Below, in pieces: positions 7,518 to 13,796 of a stretch of 15,035 bases of DNA (position 1 is its first letter; the number at the start of each line of letters is the position of its first letter). Source of the stretch: Caulobacter sp. (GTDB lineage Bacteria; Pseudomonadota; Alphaproteobacteria; Caulobacterales; Caulobacteraceae); assembly GCA_014378155.1 (NCBI GenBank), contig JACMOF010000182.1, forward strand, positions 1 through 15,035, in the 5' to 3' direction. The notes beneath the pieces were generated by a model. The model ran no database searches. It saw nothing but the letters and a program-made list of their open reading frames with translations, and was not told the origin of the DNA. The position numbers were made by a program, and so were the translations under genes.

Positions 7518-7664
7518 ATGGCCCGTACGCCTAACTATTCTTTCGAACGTCAAGAGCGCGAGCGCCTGAAGGCCAAGAAGGCCGCCGAAAAGGCCGCTCA
7601 GAAGGCCGCCGAGAAGGCCGCGCAAAATCCCGACGAGTCCCCTCGGACCCCGACTGACGACTAA
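7518..7664 (+). CDS. Small Lys/Ala/Glu-rich helical protein (48 aa)
   Basis: The start ATG is preceded by AAAGGAGG at an 8-base spacing, one of the best ribosome binding sites in the window, so I regard it as real despite its size. The middle is a run of KAAEKAAQKAAEKAAQ, a highly charged helix likely to be stable on its own or to form a coiled coil. The tail NPDESPRTPTDD is acidic and disordered. No family name is recognised. It ends 27 bases before the next small gene and probably shares its transcript, which closes with a terminator at 7988. Confidence 0.75.
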   Translation: MARTPNYSFERQERERLKAKKAAEKAAQKAAEKAAQNPDESPRTPTDD

Positions 7665-7691
7665 TGTCCGACGACCAGTGAAAGACGGCCT

Positions 7692-7952
7692 ATGCCCAGT
7701 TCTACCGCGTTCAACCATGAAACCGTCGTCCTCGACGGCGAGCACTTCAGCGACTGCGAATTCCGCGACTGCCGTCTGACCTTCGCTGGCGGCAAGGCCC
7801 CGGTGTTCGACAACTGCAAGATCGTGGACTGCGAGTGGAAGTTCGAGGGCGCGGCCGAACATACCCTGGCGCACCTCAAGGCCGTCTGGAACGCCGGCGG
7901 CAAGGCCCCGGTGCAGGCGATGATCAAGGACATCACCGGCGGCGGACGCTGA
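7692..7952 (+). CDS. Small conserved-type protein, pentapeptide-like (86 aa)
   Basis: Residues 14-55 show a repeating pattern of FSDCEFRDCRLTF and FDNCKIVDCEWKF, with aromatic, Cys and Asp at regular intervals, as in pentapeptide-repeat beta-helices. A helix follows (HTLAHLKAVWNAGG). Four of the cysteines fall in matching positions, so a structural role is likely. I recognise the general alphaproteobacterial type but no function. The ATG at 7692 follows AAAGACGG. It is probably co-transcribed with the 48-residue gene just upstream and is followed by an intrinsic terminator. Confidence 0.75.
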   Translation: MPSSTAFNHETVVLDGEHFSDCEFRDCRLTFAGGKAPVFDNCKIVDCEWKFEGAAEHTLAHLKAVWNAGGKAPVQAMIKDITGGGR

Positions 7953-7987
7953 TCACCGCCGCTTGTTCTTGGAGGACCTGAATGCCA

Positions 7988-8016
7988 GGGGCGGTCCAGC
8001 GGGGCCGCCCTTTCTT
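7988..8016 (+). terminator. Intrinsic terminator
   Basis: GGGCGG (7989-7994), a 10-nt loop, and CCGCCC (8005-8010) form a perfect GC stem followed by TTTCTT. It lies 37 bases after the pentapeptide-like gene and faces the convergent glutathione S-transferase gene. Confidence 0.75.
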
Positions 8017-8047
8017 GTCGACAGGTCCACAAAGCCAAGGCCGACGG

Positions 8048-8701
8048 TTATTCCCTAGGCTCATCGTCGATCCAGTCCGTCAGTCCTTCACGCGCGTGCA
8101 CCTCGCGCAGGGACGGCATGGCGCGCATCCCCGCCAGGTAGCGGGCGATGTTGGGCCACATGGTCGCGGGCCTGGGCATGTTGCGCGACCAGCGCATCAG
8201 CATGGTCGCCAGGAAGTCGACGGTCGATAGCCACTCGCCCAACATGTAGGGGCCTGGCTGGGCCGCCAGGTGGGCGTCGATGCGGTCCCAGATCGCCGCC
8301 AGTCGCGCTGCGGCATTGGCCGTCACCGCTTCCGTCGCAGCCTCTCCAGCCGGCTCATGCGGATAGAACCAGGCCCGGAAGCCCGGCATCGCGGTATTGG
8401 CCAGATACACCATCCACTGCAGCCAGGCCGCGCGCTCTGGCGCGCCCACCGCCGGGGCCAGGCCCCGATCGGGATGACGCTCGGCCAGGAGCATCAGGAT
8501 CGCCGCCACCTCGCAGACTGGCGCGCCGTCGACGATCAGGGTCGGCACCACGCCGCTGGGATTGAGCTTCAAATAGTCGGGGCTTTTCTGCACGCCCGTG
8601 GCCGTGTCGATCAGCGTCAGCTCAAACGACACGGCCATCTCGATCAGCATCCAGTGGGCCGCCAAGCTGGCCGTGCTGGGACAGTAGTAGAGCCGATACA
8701 T
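8048..8701 (-). CDS. Glutathione S-transferase family protein
   Basis: A 217-residue cytosolic protein with the two-domain GST layout. The N-terminal thioredoxin-like domain opens with MYRLYYCPSTAS and has the cis-proline motif SGVVPTLIVDG followed by VCEVAAILMLLAE, where family members usually have ESxAI. The rest is the all-helical C-terminal domain, with the helix-capping region GEWLSTVDFLATML. It likely conjugates glutathione to electrophiles or reduces peroxides; the substrate is unknown. I choose the ATG at 8701 because GAGGGA lies seven bases upstream. A GTG five codons earlier overlaps that site. The ribosome binding site falls inside a potential hairpin. Confidence 0.9.
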   Translation of the reverse strand: MYRLYYCPSTASLAAHWMLIEMAVSFELTLIDTATGVQKSPDYLKLNPSGVVPTLIVDGAPVCEVAAILMLLAERHPDRGLAPAVGAPERAAWLQWMVYLANTAMPGFRAWFYPHEPAGEAATEAVTANAAARLAAIWDRIDAHLAAQPGPYMLGEWLSTVDFLATMLMRWSRNMPRPATMWPNIARYLAGMRAMPSLREVHAREGLTDWIDDEPRE

Positions 8702-8707
8702 GCGAAA

Positions 8708-8734
8708 ATCCCTCACCCGAGACGGACGAGGGAT
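8708..8734 (-). promoter_or_regulatory. Hairpin covering the GST ribosome binding site
   Basis: In the minus-strand transcript ATCCCTC (8734-8728) and GAGGGAT (8714-8708) form a perfect 7-bp stem with a 13-nt loop. GAGGGA is the ribosome binding site of the GST gene, so folding would block initiation. This could be a temperature- or ligand-sensitive switch, or a fortuitous pairing. Confidence 0.4.
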
Positions 8735-8775
8735 CGTTCAGAGCAGCCGAGCTGTCAATCGCCGTGCGATGAACG

Positions 8776-9012
8776 TCAGTGCTTCTCGCGCCACTGGGCC
8801 TTGGCGTCGTCCTGGGTCAGCGAAAGATGCACGGCGTCTTCGTCGATATGGTCGATCCAGCTGATCGGGATCAGGTGGTGCTTGAACCCGCCGCCAAGAT
8901 CCAGCTTAGCCAGCTCGATCTCGTCGCCGAGCACATGGTCCACGCGACCGACATGCCCGCCGTCCGAGCCGACGACTTCCAGATGTTCGCGGATTTGCGA
9001 GATGTCGATCAT
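8776..9012 (-). CDS. DUF2171 domain protein (78 aa)
   Basis: A small soluble protein: MIDISQIREHLEVVGSDGG, then HVGRVDHVLGDEIELAKLD and HHLIPISWIDHIDEDAVHLS. This is the DUF2171 pattern, a PRC-barrel-like beta fold of unknown function often found near stress genes. Length is normal for the family. The ATG at 9012 has GGAG eight bases upstream. Its promoter region, shared with the divergent DUF6807 gene, contains a consensus SOS box, so induction by DNA damage is possible. Confidence 0.85.
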   Translation of the reverse strand: MIDISQIREHLEVVGSDGGHVGRVDHVLGDEIELAKLDLGGGFKHHLIPISWIDHIDEDAVHLSLTQDDAKAQWREKH

Positions 9013-9098
9013 GGTGGTTCTCCGATGGATGAAAACGTTCGGAGAGCCAACGGGCCAACGGGCCGCGGGGTTTCACGAAGCTCTTGCGAGGCGCGAAT

Positions 9099-9113
9099 GT
9101 TCTTTACATGTTC
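9099..9113. promoter_or_regulatory. LexA-type SOS box, GTTC-N7-GTTC
   Basis: GTTC-tttacat-GTTC exactly matches the alphaproteobacterial LexA operator. It lies 86 bases before the DUF2171 start on the minus strand and 93 bases before the DUF6807 start on the plus strand, so either or both may be LexA targets. The spacer is AT-rich, as in known sites. No SOS gene is otherwise adjacent. Confidence 0.6.
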
Positions 9114-9206
9114 TGCTCAAGGGTGAGGTTGGCTGTTCAGCGTGAAGCTTTGCGACCTTCGCCATCCTTGGCTATCAGTCGTCACCCGTCCGATGAGGAA
9201 TGACAG

Positions 9207-10166
9207 ATGATCAGACCGCTCGCCGCCGCGTTGCTGCTGATACTGACTGGCGCGGCGACTGCCTCGGCCCAGACGGCGTCGGAGGCCGTCGCGAGCGCTC
9301 CTGCCCCCGTCGCCGCTGCGTCGGTTACGCCCCTGCCCCGAGTCGACGCGGTGTTCGCCCCCGACGGCGTCACCCTGACGGACGGCGGCAAGAGCGTGCT
9401 GTTCTACCGCACCGCGCCCGCCGATCCGCACGAGTCGGGCCGCCTGAACTATGTCCACCCGATCTGGGCGCCCGACGGAGCCGTGCTGACGGAGGATCGG
9501 CCCGCCGACCACCTGCACCAGCGCGGCGCCTTCTGGAGTTGGCATCAGGTCATCGTCGACGGCAAGAATGTCGCCGACGGCTGGTTCATGAAAGGGCTGA
9601 CCTTCAATGTCCGCGAAAAGCGTTTCAAGGGCGACAGCGCGGGTGGCGGGACGCTGCTGGTCAATGCCGACTGGATCGTCAGTTCCGGACCCGAGGTGGC
9701 CTATGTGGCGCGCGAGACCACCAAGGTGCGGGTGTATCCGCTGAAGAGCGGCGCTCGGCGCATCGATTTCGACACGGTGATCACCGCGCGGTCCGAAACC
9801 CTGGCCTTGGGCGGCAGCGACGACGACAAGGGCTATGGCGGGTTCTCGATCCGGTTGGTCAAGCCCGACCGCTTGGCCTTCGGCTCGAACGGCAAGGCCG
9901 TGGCGCCGGCGGTCGGGCCCGTCGAGGCCGGCAAGGCCATGGGCTTCGCCTGGACGCCGGGCGGCGGGGCTCCGGCCTGGACCGTGGGCCTGGCCTGCAA
10001 AGCCAACGGCGCGCCGATCACTCGCTGGATCCTTCGCAAGGAGCTGTCGATGCAGAACTGCGTCTTCCCCGGTCGCGCGCCCTTCGTCCTCAAGCAGGGC
10101 CAGACCTTGCGCCTGCAATCCACCCTCATCCTGCGGCCAGCGACGCCTCCCAAGAAGAAGGGCTGA
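9207..10166 (+). CDS. Secreted DUF6807 (PmoA-like) family protein
   Basis: A 319-residue exported protein. MIRPLAAALLLILTG and a likely cleavage after ASA near residue 21 form a signal peptide, followed by an Ala/Pro-rich linker. The body contains HPIWAPDGAVLTEDRPADHLHQRGAFWSWH, split here by the family's hallmark HxHxRG-type cluster. This matches the family once labelled methane oxygenase PmoA and now DUF6807, although it has nothing to do with membrane methane monooxygenase. Members often sit in sugar-degradation loci; the reaction is unknown. GAGGA lies eight bases before the ATG. It is followed after three bases by a DUF4169 gene and preceded by an SOS box. Confidence 0.85.
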   Translation: MIRPLAAALLLILTGAATASAQTASEAVASAPAPVAAASVTPLPRVDAVFAPDGVTLTDGGKSVLFYRTAPADPHESGRLNYVHPIWAPDGAVLTEDRPADHLHQRGAFWSWHQVIVDGKNVADGWFMKGLTFNVREKRFKGDSAGGGTLLVNADWIVSSGPEVAYVARETTKVRVYPLKSGARRIDFDTVITARSETLALGGSDDDKGYGGFSIRLVKPDRLAFGSNGKAVAPAVGPVEAGKAMGFAWTPGGGAPAWTVGLACKANGAPITRWILRKELSMQNCVFPGRAPFVLKQGQTLRLQSTLILRPATPPKKKG

Positions 10167-10169
10167 GCC

Positions 10170-10358
10170 TTGGCCGAGATCCTCAACCTCAATCAGGCCC
10201 GCAAGGTCAGGGCCAAGACAAACGCCAAGACCCAGGCGGTCGAGAACCGCGCCAAGTTCGGCCGCACCAAGGGCGAAAAGGTCGCCGAGGCGGCGCTAGC
10301 CGAGAAGCTCAGGCGTGATTTGGACGGGGCCAAGCGGGACGGCCAAGACGAGGACTGA
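10170..10358 (+). CDS. DUF4169 family protein (62 aa)
   Basis: Starts at TTG and reads MAEILNLNQARKVRAK, then ENRAKFGRTKGEK, the signature of DUF4169, a small basic protein family of alphaproteobacteria. The rest is a charged helix ending in an acidic tail. The TTG is correct because it restores the conserved N-terminus; AGAAGGG upstream serves as ribosome binding site. It begins three bases after the DUF6807 stop and is presumably translated from the same mRNA. Function is unknown; basic composition suggests nucleic-acid or ribosome contact, an inference only. Confidence 0.85.
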   Translation: MAEILNLNQARKVRAKTNAKTQAVENRAKFGRTKGEKVAEAALAEKLRRDLDGAKRDGQDED

Positions 10359-10370
10359 GGGGTCGCCGGG

Positions 10371-10393
10371 GAGACGGGGAAGCGAGCCGTCTC
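10371..10393. terminator. Stem-loop between convergent genes
   Basis: GAGACGG (10371-10377) and CCGTCTC (10387-10393) form a perfect 7-bp stem with a 9-nt loop, 12 bases past the DUF4169 stop and 13 bases from the stop of the opposing small gene. Position suggests a shared terminator, but no T-run is present on either strand. Confidence 0.5.
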
Positions 10394-10406
10394 AGGGACC
10401 AGTTCC

Positions 10407-10586
10407 TTAGCGAGGAGCCAGATACCGCATGGGCTTGGGCGGCGTCGGGTTCTGAACGGCGCTTTCCGCGGAGCCGGCCATCCGCCGCGACGTCCTGGCT
10501 CGCCGAAATGCCGCCGCTAGATGCTGCAGCGCCAGCACCCAACCAAAGCTGGTTTCCTTATGGGTCTTGATCGCTTCGTCCATCAT
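10407..10586 (-). CDS. Small hypothetical protein (59 aa)
   Basis: A minus-strand frame beginning MMDEAIKTHKETSFGWVL with AGGGAAGG upstream of two tandem ATGs (10586 and 10583); either may be used. A helix with a hydrophobic face (FGWVLALQHLAAAFRRA) is followed by a basic patch and a Pro-rich tail ending in PMRYLAPR. No family is recognised. It diverges from the LysR-type gene, whose inverted repeat lies about 80 bases away. It could therefore be the regulator's target, as divergent neighbours of LysR genes often are. The evidence is the ribosome binding site and placement; a non-coding explanation remains possible. Confidence 0.5.
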   Translation of the reverse strand: MMDEAIKTHKETSFGWVLALQHLAAAFRRARTSRRMAGSAESAVQNPTPPKPMRYLAPR

Positions 10587-10664
10587 CGTCGCCTTCCCTG
10601 CGCTGCGATGACTGGAAAATCGCGTTTTTGCCATTGGATGACAAACGGGGCCTCCTTGGGTAAA

Positions 10665-10681
10665 CATAAGCCTTACTTATG
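10665..10681. promoter_or_regulatory. Inverted repeat over the LysR start codon (T-N11-A type)
   Basis: CATAAG-cctta-CTTATG is a perfect 6-bp inverted repeat with a 5-nt spacer. It contains the T-N11-A dyad recognised by LysR-type regulators. Its right arm includes the ATG of the regulator itself, so binding would block initiation of its own transcription or sit at the promoter of the divergent small gene. Confidence 0.55.
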
Positions 10682-11605
10682 TCAGACATCCTCGCCACCT
10701 TGCCGCTCAGCGCGATCCGGATCTTCGAAGCGGCCGCGCGCCTGAAGAGCTTCACCAAGGCCGCCGACGAGCTGGGCGTCAGCCAGGCCGCCGTCAGCTG
10801 GCAGGTCAAGGCGCTGGAGCAGCGCCTGGATCAGTTGCTGTTCACCCGCCTACCCCGCGAGGTCTTGCTGACCCCCGCCGGCGAGCGACTGTCGCGGGCC
10901 GCGACCGAGGCCATGGCGATCCTGCGCATGGCGCTGTCGGACCTGATCGATACGGGCGAGGGCGTGCTGTCGATCACCACCGTCCAGAGCCTGGGCGCCC
11001 AATGGCTCGCCCCACGCCTGGGCGGCTTCCAGGTGGCCCACGCCAAGCTGGCCGTACGGCTGGAGACCTCCAGCCGCGTCGTGGATCTGCAGCGCGAGAG
11101 TGTCGATCTGGCCCTTCGCGGCGGATGGGGTCAGTGGCCTGGCCTGGAGAGCCACTTCCTGGCGCCATCGATCCAGACCGCCCTGTGCACACCCACCTTC
11201 CTGGCGCGGATCGGCGGCCTGGCCACGCCGGCCGACCTCGTCGACGCCCCGCGCATCGGCTCGGCGGCCGAGTGGGCGACCTGGTTCGACGCGGCGGGCG
11301 TGGCCCCCTGCGACACGCGCGTCGCGCCGCGCCTGATGGCCGACGCCCAGGCGCTGGAAGTGGCCTCGGCCCTGGCCGAGCAAGGCGTGGCCCTAGGCTC
11401 GCCGATCTTCTACGCCCAGGACATCGCCCAAGGCCGCCTCATCGCGCCCTTCGATGTCGTCGCGCAGTATGGCGGCGGCTATTGGATCACCTATCCCGCC
11501 GAACGCCGCCGGGTGCGCAAGATCGCCGCCTTCCGCGACTGGATCCTGGCCCAGGCGGCTGGGGACCCATTGATCGCGCGGTATCGACATCTGGGCGGCG
11601 CCTGA
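10679..11605 (+). CDS. LysR-family transcriptional regulator (GcvA-like)
   Basis: A 308-residue regulator. The N-terminal winged helix-turn-helix (residues 9-68) reads LSAIRIFEAAARLKSFTKAADELGVSQ and continues AAVSWQVKALEQ, the GcvA-type signature. The C-terminal part is the periplasmic-binding-protein-like effector domain. GcvA-type members control amino-acid, drug-resistance or metabolic genes next door; the effector is unknown. The ATG at 10679 lacks a ribosome binding site, so the mRNA may be leaderless. An inverted repeat over the start supports autoregulation. The gene converges on the Coq4-like gene with only 18 bases between stops. Confidence 0.92.
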   Translation: MSDILATLPLSAIRIFEAAARLKSFTKAADELGVSQAAVSWQVKALEQRLDQLLFTRLPREVLLTPAGERLSRAATEAMAILRMALSDLIDTGEGVLSITTVQSLGAQWLAPRLGGFQVAHAKLAVRLETSSRVVDLQRESVDLALRGGWGQWPGLESHFLAPSIQTALCTPTFLARIGGLATPADLVDAPRIGSAAEWATWFDAAGVAPCDTRVAPRLMADAQALEVASALAEQGVALGSPIFYAQDIAQGRLIAPFDVVAQYGGGYWITYPAERRRVRKIAAFRDWILAQAAGDPLIARYRHLGGA

Positions 11606-11623
11606 GCGCGCCCTGCCCGTCGC

Positions 11624-12403
11624 TTATTGCGGCGTGAAGCGATCGCGATAGTGCGCCGGGATGGCTTGATAGACCGTGTTTGGCCCGACCTTCAGCAGCT
11701 TGCGGGCCTCGTCGAGCGGCAGGGCGAAAAGAGCCGGATAGTCCACTTCCGGCAGCCACGCCGCCGCGCGGCCGTTGCGCCAGGCCTCGCGCACGGCCTT
11801 GCGGTAGGGCTGACCGGTCTTCTGCTTGGTGAACTGGCGTGCGCCGGCCAGGGCGATGAGGGCGAAGCCCAGATTGCGGGTCTGGGCGTAGGAGAAGGCC
11901 ACCACGCAGACCTCGCCCAGCGAGTCGGTGCCGTAGCCGGTCAGCACATGCCAGACGTCGTGCACGTCGCGCATGCGCCGGCCGTACCAGGCCAGGGGGT
12001 GCGGAGCGTCGATGTCGCCATCGACGACCTTGCGGCTCTCATTGGCCAAGCCCTCGGCGGTCAGGCCGCGCGGGGCGATGAAGTCGCGATAGCCCGCGCC
12101 CACCGTGCCGGGCCCGAACTGCGCGAGCCAGCTCTTGTCCGACAGGCGTTCGGCGAACTCTTCACGTTCATAGGCGATGCGGCCGCCCTGCGCCGTGCGC
12201 ATAAGGCGCCGATAGCCCTCGACCACCGACGTGCCGGAGAGGGCGCGCATGATCTCGAACACCTGGGCGGTGTCTTCCTTGTCGGCGATCAGGCGCCGTA
12301 CGGCCCTGAGCGCCCGCAAAGGCTGCATCTGGAAGGTGTCGCGTTGGCGCCGAACCGGCTGCCGAGTGTTTTGATCATCGAGGGCTTGCGTGGCGGTGAT
12401 CAT
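11624..12403 (-). CDS. Coq4-family protein
   Basis: A 259-residue protein with the Coq4 signature HDxxHx11E intact: H148, D149, H152 and E164 in VHDVWHVLTGYGTDSLGE. Coq4 proteins bind a metal through these residues and function in ubiquinone biosynthesis. In yeast COQ4 has been linked to C1 decarboxylation and hydroxylation of the ring. No other ubiquinone gene is nearby, so the role here is inferred from the motif. The ATG at 12403 has GGAG eight bases upstream; an 18-codon upstream extension is open but lacks such a signal. An inverted repeat typical of TetR operators lies in the promoter region shared with the divergent ribbon-helix-helix gene. Confidence 0.85.
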   Translation of the reverse strand: MITATQALDDQNTRQPVRRQRDTFQMQPLRALRAVRRLIADKEDTAQVFEIMRALSGTSVVEGYRRLMRTAQGGRIAYEREEFAERLSDKSWLAQFGPGTVGAGYRDFIAPRGLTAEGLANESRKVVDGDIDAPHPLAWYGRRMRDVHDVWHVLTGYGTDSLGEVCVVAFSYAQTRNLGFALIALAGARQFTKQKTGQPYRKAVREAWRNGRAAAWLPEVDYPALFALPLDEARKLLKVGPNTVYQAIPAHYRDRFTPQ

Positions 12404-12432
12404 GAGGCATGCTCCGGCTGAACCCCATAAAG

Positions 12433-12447
12433 ATGACATTGCGTCAT
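12433..12447. promoter_or_regulatory. Inverted repeat upstream of the Coq4-like gene
   Basis: ATGAC-attgc-GTCAT is a perfect 5-bp inverted repeat with further A/T pairing outside one mismatch. It lies 30 bases before the Coq4-like start. On the minus strand TTGATT stands upstream and TCTTTA downstream, so the repeat would sit between -35 and -10. The form suits a TetR-type repressor; none is encoded here. Confidence 0.45.
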
Positions 12448-12512
12448 TTTTAATCAAGGGGGTTCGGCGATCCCCGCTACGCGAATATCACTGGCGAGAT
12501 GGGACGGGCGAG

Positions 12513-12725
12513 ATGGGCAGTCTGAAAAAGCGTTCGATCAACCTGGCCGGTCACGCCACCTCGCTGGCGCTGGAGCCGGAGTTCTGGGCCGTGCTGCAGA
12601 GCGCTGCGGCGGCCAACGCGATTAGTATCGCCGGCCTGATCCAGCGCATCGACGCCGGACGCGGCGAGCGGCCCCTGGCTTCGGCCTGCCGGGTCTATGC
12701 CTTGCAGTATGGGCAGGCCCAATAG
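12513..12725 (+). CDS. Ribbon-helix-helix domain protein (70 aa)
   Basis: Reads MGSLKKRSINLAGHATSLAL, then EPEFWAVLQ and ISIAGLIQRID and finally LASACRVYALQ. This is the ribbon-helix-helix family (Pfam RHH_4 type) with conserved KRS-LAGHxTS-LE-xFW elements. The N-terminal strand would pair in a dimer and contact DNA; targets are unknown. The ATG at 12513 follows GGGACGGGCGAG. An upstream in-frame extension is open but would precede the conserved start. The second 110-bp repeat begins directly after its TAG, so any terminator would lie within that element. Confidence 0.85.
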   Translation: MGSLKKRSINLAGHATSLALEPEFWAVLQSAAAANAISIAGLIQRIDAGRGERPLASACRVYALQYGQAQ

Positions 12726-12835
12726 GCTAGAGCATTTTTCGAGCGAAGTGGTTCCGGTTCGCGTGAAGAAAAATGCGTCAAAACAAAAGATTAGAGCTCA
12801 CGGCCTGACGCAGTCAGGTCGGGAAGTGCTCTAGG
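12726..12835. repeat. 110-bp dispersed repeat, copy 2
   Basis: Matches copy 1 (4881-4990) in the same orientation at 108 of 110 positions. The differences are an A-to-G in the right inverted repeat (AAGTGCTCTAG) and the final base. Its left end abuts the stop of the ribbon-helix-helix gene. The CTA of its right end is, on the minus strand, the TAG stop of the next gene. Both hairpins are intact, so it may act as terminator for both neighbours. Confidence 0.85.
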
Positions 12836-13079
12836 TCTCCGCCTTGGGCCCAGGCCTCGGCAACGGGGAAGGCTGCGGATCGGGCATCGGTATACGCGGC
12901 AGGCGTGGCAAACCGGGCGCGGCGGGCATTCGCAGCACGATGTCGTTCGATCGAATTGCCAGCAAACCCGTGCGCCAGCTGCTCCACACCAGGGCGACGA
13001 CGAAAAGCAGGACGACCACCAAGGCCAGTCCTGCCCATCCGATCAGCTGGAGTGGCTGGCCGTTGCGATGACGCGCCAT
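12831..13079 (-). CDS. Small single-span membrane protein, Pro-rich tail (82 aa)
   Basis: One membrane segment (residues about 13-33, GWAGLALVVVLLFVVALVW) follows a basic N-terminus, predicting a cytoplasmic N-terminus and an exported C-terminal domain. The tail is rich in proline and leucine (PGLPRLPRIPMPDPQPSPLPRP). No family is recognised. The ATG at 13079 lies nine bases after the preceding gene's stop, and both share a membrane anchor plus a Pro-containing tail, suggesting an operon and joint role. The stop codon is supplied by the 110-bp repeat, so the original C-terminus may have been different. Confidence 0.65.
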   Translation of the reverse strand: MARHRNGQPLQLIGWAGLALVVVLLFVVALVWSSWRTGLLAIRSNDIVLRMPAAPGLPRLPRIPMPDPQPSPLPRPGPKAET

Positions 13080-13088
13080 GGCCTGCTT

Positions 13089-13277
13089 CTACTTCGGCGC
13101 GTCCGGAACCTTGGGCGCGTCCAGCTGCGGCGCGGAAACGTTGATATCGACGCTCTTCTTGTGGCTCACGCCGCCCGTGAAGACGAAATAGGCGATCACC
13201 GCCACCACGACCACCAGGGCGCCGATGATGAACGCCATGCCGGCGTTGCCGCCCCCGCTCGTATTACCTTCAGCCAC
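13089..13277 (-). CDS. Small single-span membrane protein (62 aa)
   Basis: Starts at GTG with GGAGA six bases upstream and reads MAEGNTSGGGNAGM, followed by a membrane helix (AFIIGALVVVVAVIAYFVF) and VDINVSAPQLDAPKVPDAPK. The tail is hydrophilic with repeated AP/DAP units. No family is recognised. A longer in-frame extension to 13352 lacks a ribosome binding site. Its upstream region carries a hairpin (GCGCCA...TGGCGC, 13320-13348, with nested CGTG/CACG) of unknown role. It is the first gene of a two-gene unit with the next small membrane protein. Confidence 0.65.
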   Translation of the reverse strand: MAEGNTSGGGNAGMAFIIGALVVVVAVIAYFVFTGGVSHKKSVDINVSAPQLDAPKVPDAPK

Positions 13278-13387
13278 TTGATCTCTCCGTGAATTGTCGT
13301 CCCGCCGAACAAACGGCAGGCGCCAGTCGTGGTTCCGACACGTGGCGCGCACCGAAGGATTCCCGTTTTGGTCTCGCTTCCAACAGG

Positions 13388-13406
13388 TAGCACTTAGTGC
13401 TATATT
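13388..13406 (+). promoter_or_regulatory. Toxin-antitoxin promoter and operator palindrome
   Basis: TAGCAC-tta-GTGCTA (13388-13402) is a perfect 6-bp inverted repeat overlapping GCTATATT (13399-13406), which matches seven of eight positions of the Caulobacter -10 GCTANAWC. This is where the antitoxin of such loci normally binds to repress itself. The -10 is placed so that transcription would start close to the ATG at 13413, implying a leaderless message. The -35 region is weak. Confidence 0.55.
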
Positions 13407-13412
13407 TTCGTG

Positions 13413-13796
13413 ATGACTGAGACCAATTAAGTCAGGCGGGTCTTCAAGACGGCTTGGTTCACCGGGGCGGCCAAAAAGGCGCTGATCAAGGACGACGAGC
13501 TTTGCGCGGCAGCGTCAGCGGCCGAGGCGGGCCAAGCCGATGATCTGGGCGGCGGGGTGTTCAAGAAGCGCCTCGACAAGAACCGTAGCCGCAGCATCAT
13601 CCTGGCCAAAGGTCGAAGGTATTGGGTTTACGCCTATCTGTTCGCCAAGAAGGACAGGGCAAATATCGACGACGACGAATTGAGGGCCTTTCGCAAGCTG
13701 GCCGACCTCTACGCTGGAAAGACCGATGTGGAGATTGACGTGGAGCTACAGGCCAAGGTGATTGTGGAGATCTGTCATGACCAAGCGCAAGTTTAA
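13413..13796 (+). pseudogene. RelE/HigB-type toxin with defective start
   Basis: From about 13437 the frame encodes RVFKTAWFTGAAKKALIKDD, DLGGGVFKKRLDKN, SIILAKGRRYWVYAYLF and KKDRANIDDDELRAFRKLAD, the complete pattern of RelE/HigB-like mRNA-cleaving toxins. But the ATG at the leaderless promoter gives MTETN and then TAA (13428-13430). The codon where translation should start, before Arg-Arg-Val-Phe-Lys, is GTC (13431-13433) instead of GTG or ATG. The first usable in-frame start is GTG at 13557, which would lose about 40 N-terminal residues and the first helices. I infer an inactivated toxin; translation from a rare start codon cannot be excluded. Its end overlaps the antitoxin start by 20 bases. 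Confidence 0.65.

Noticed and set aside
9046..9062. Tandem CCAACGGG CCAACGGG
   Set aside because: Only two 8-bp units in a GC-rich spacer; too little to call a regulatory or CRISPR-like repeat.
9117..10118. A 333-codon minus-strand frame opposite the DUF6807 gene
   Set aside because: No recognisable domain and no start signal; the plus-strand gene has a signal peptide and family motifs.
11627..12421. A 264-codon plus-strand frame opposite the Coq4-like gene
   Set aside because: The minus strand holds the complete HDxxHx11E motif, so the plus frame is a shadow.
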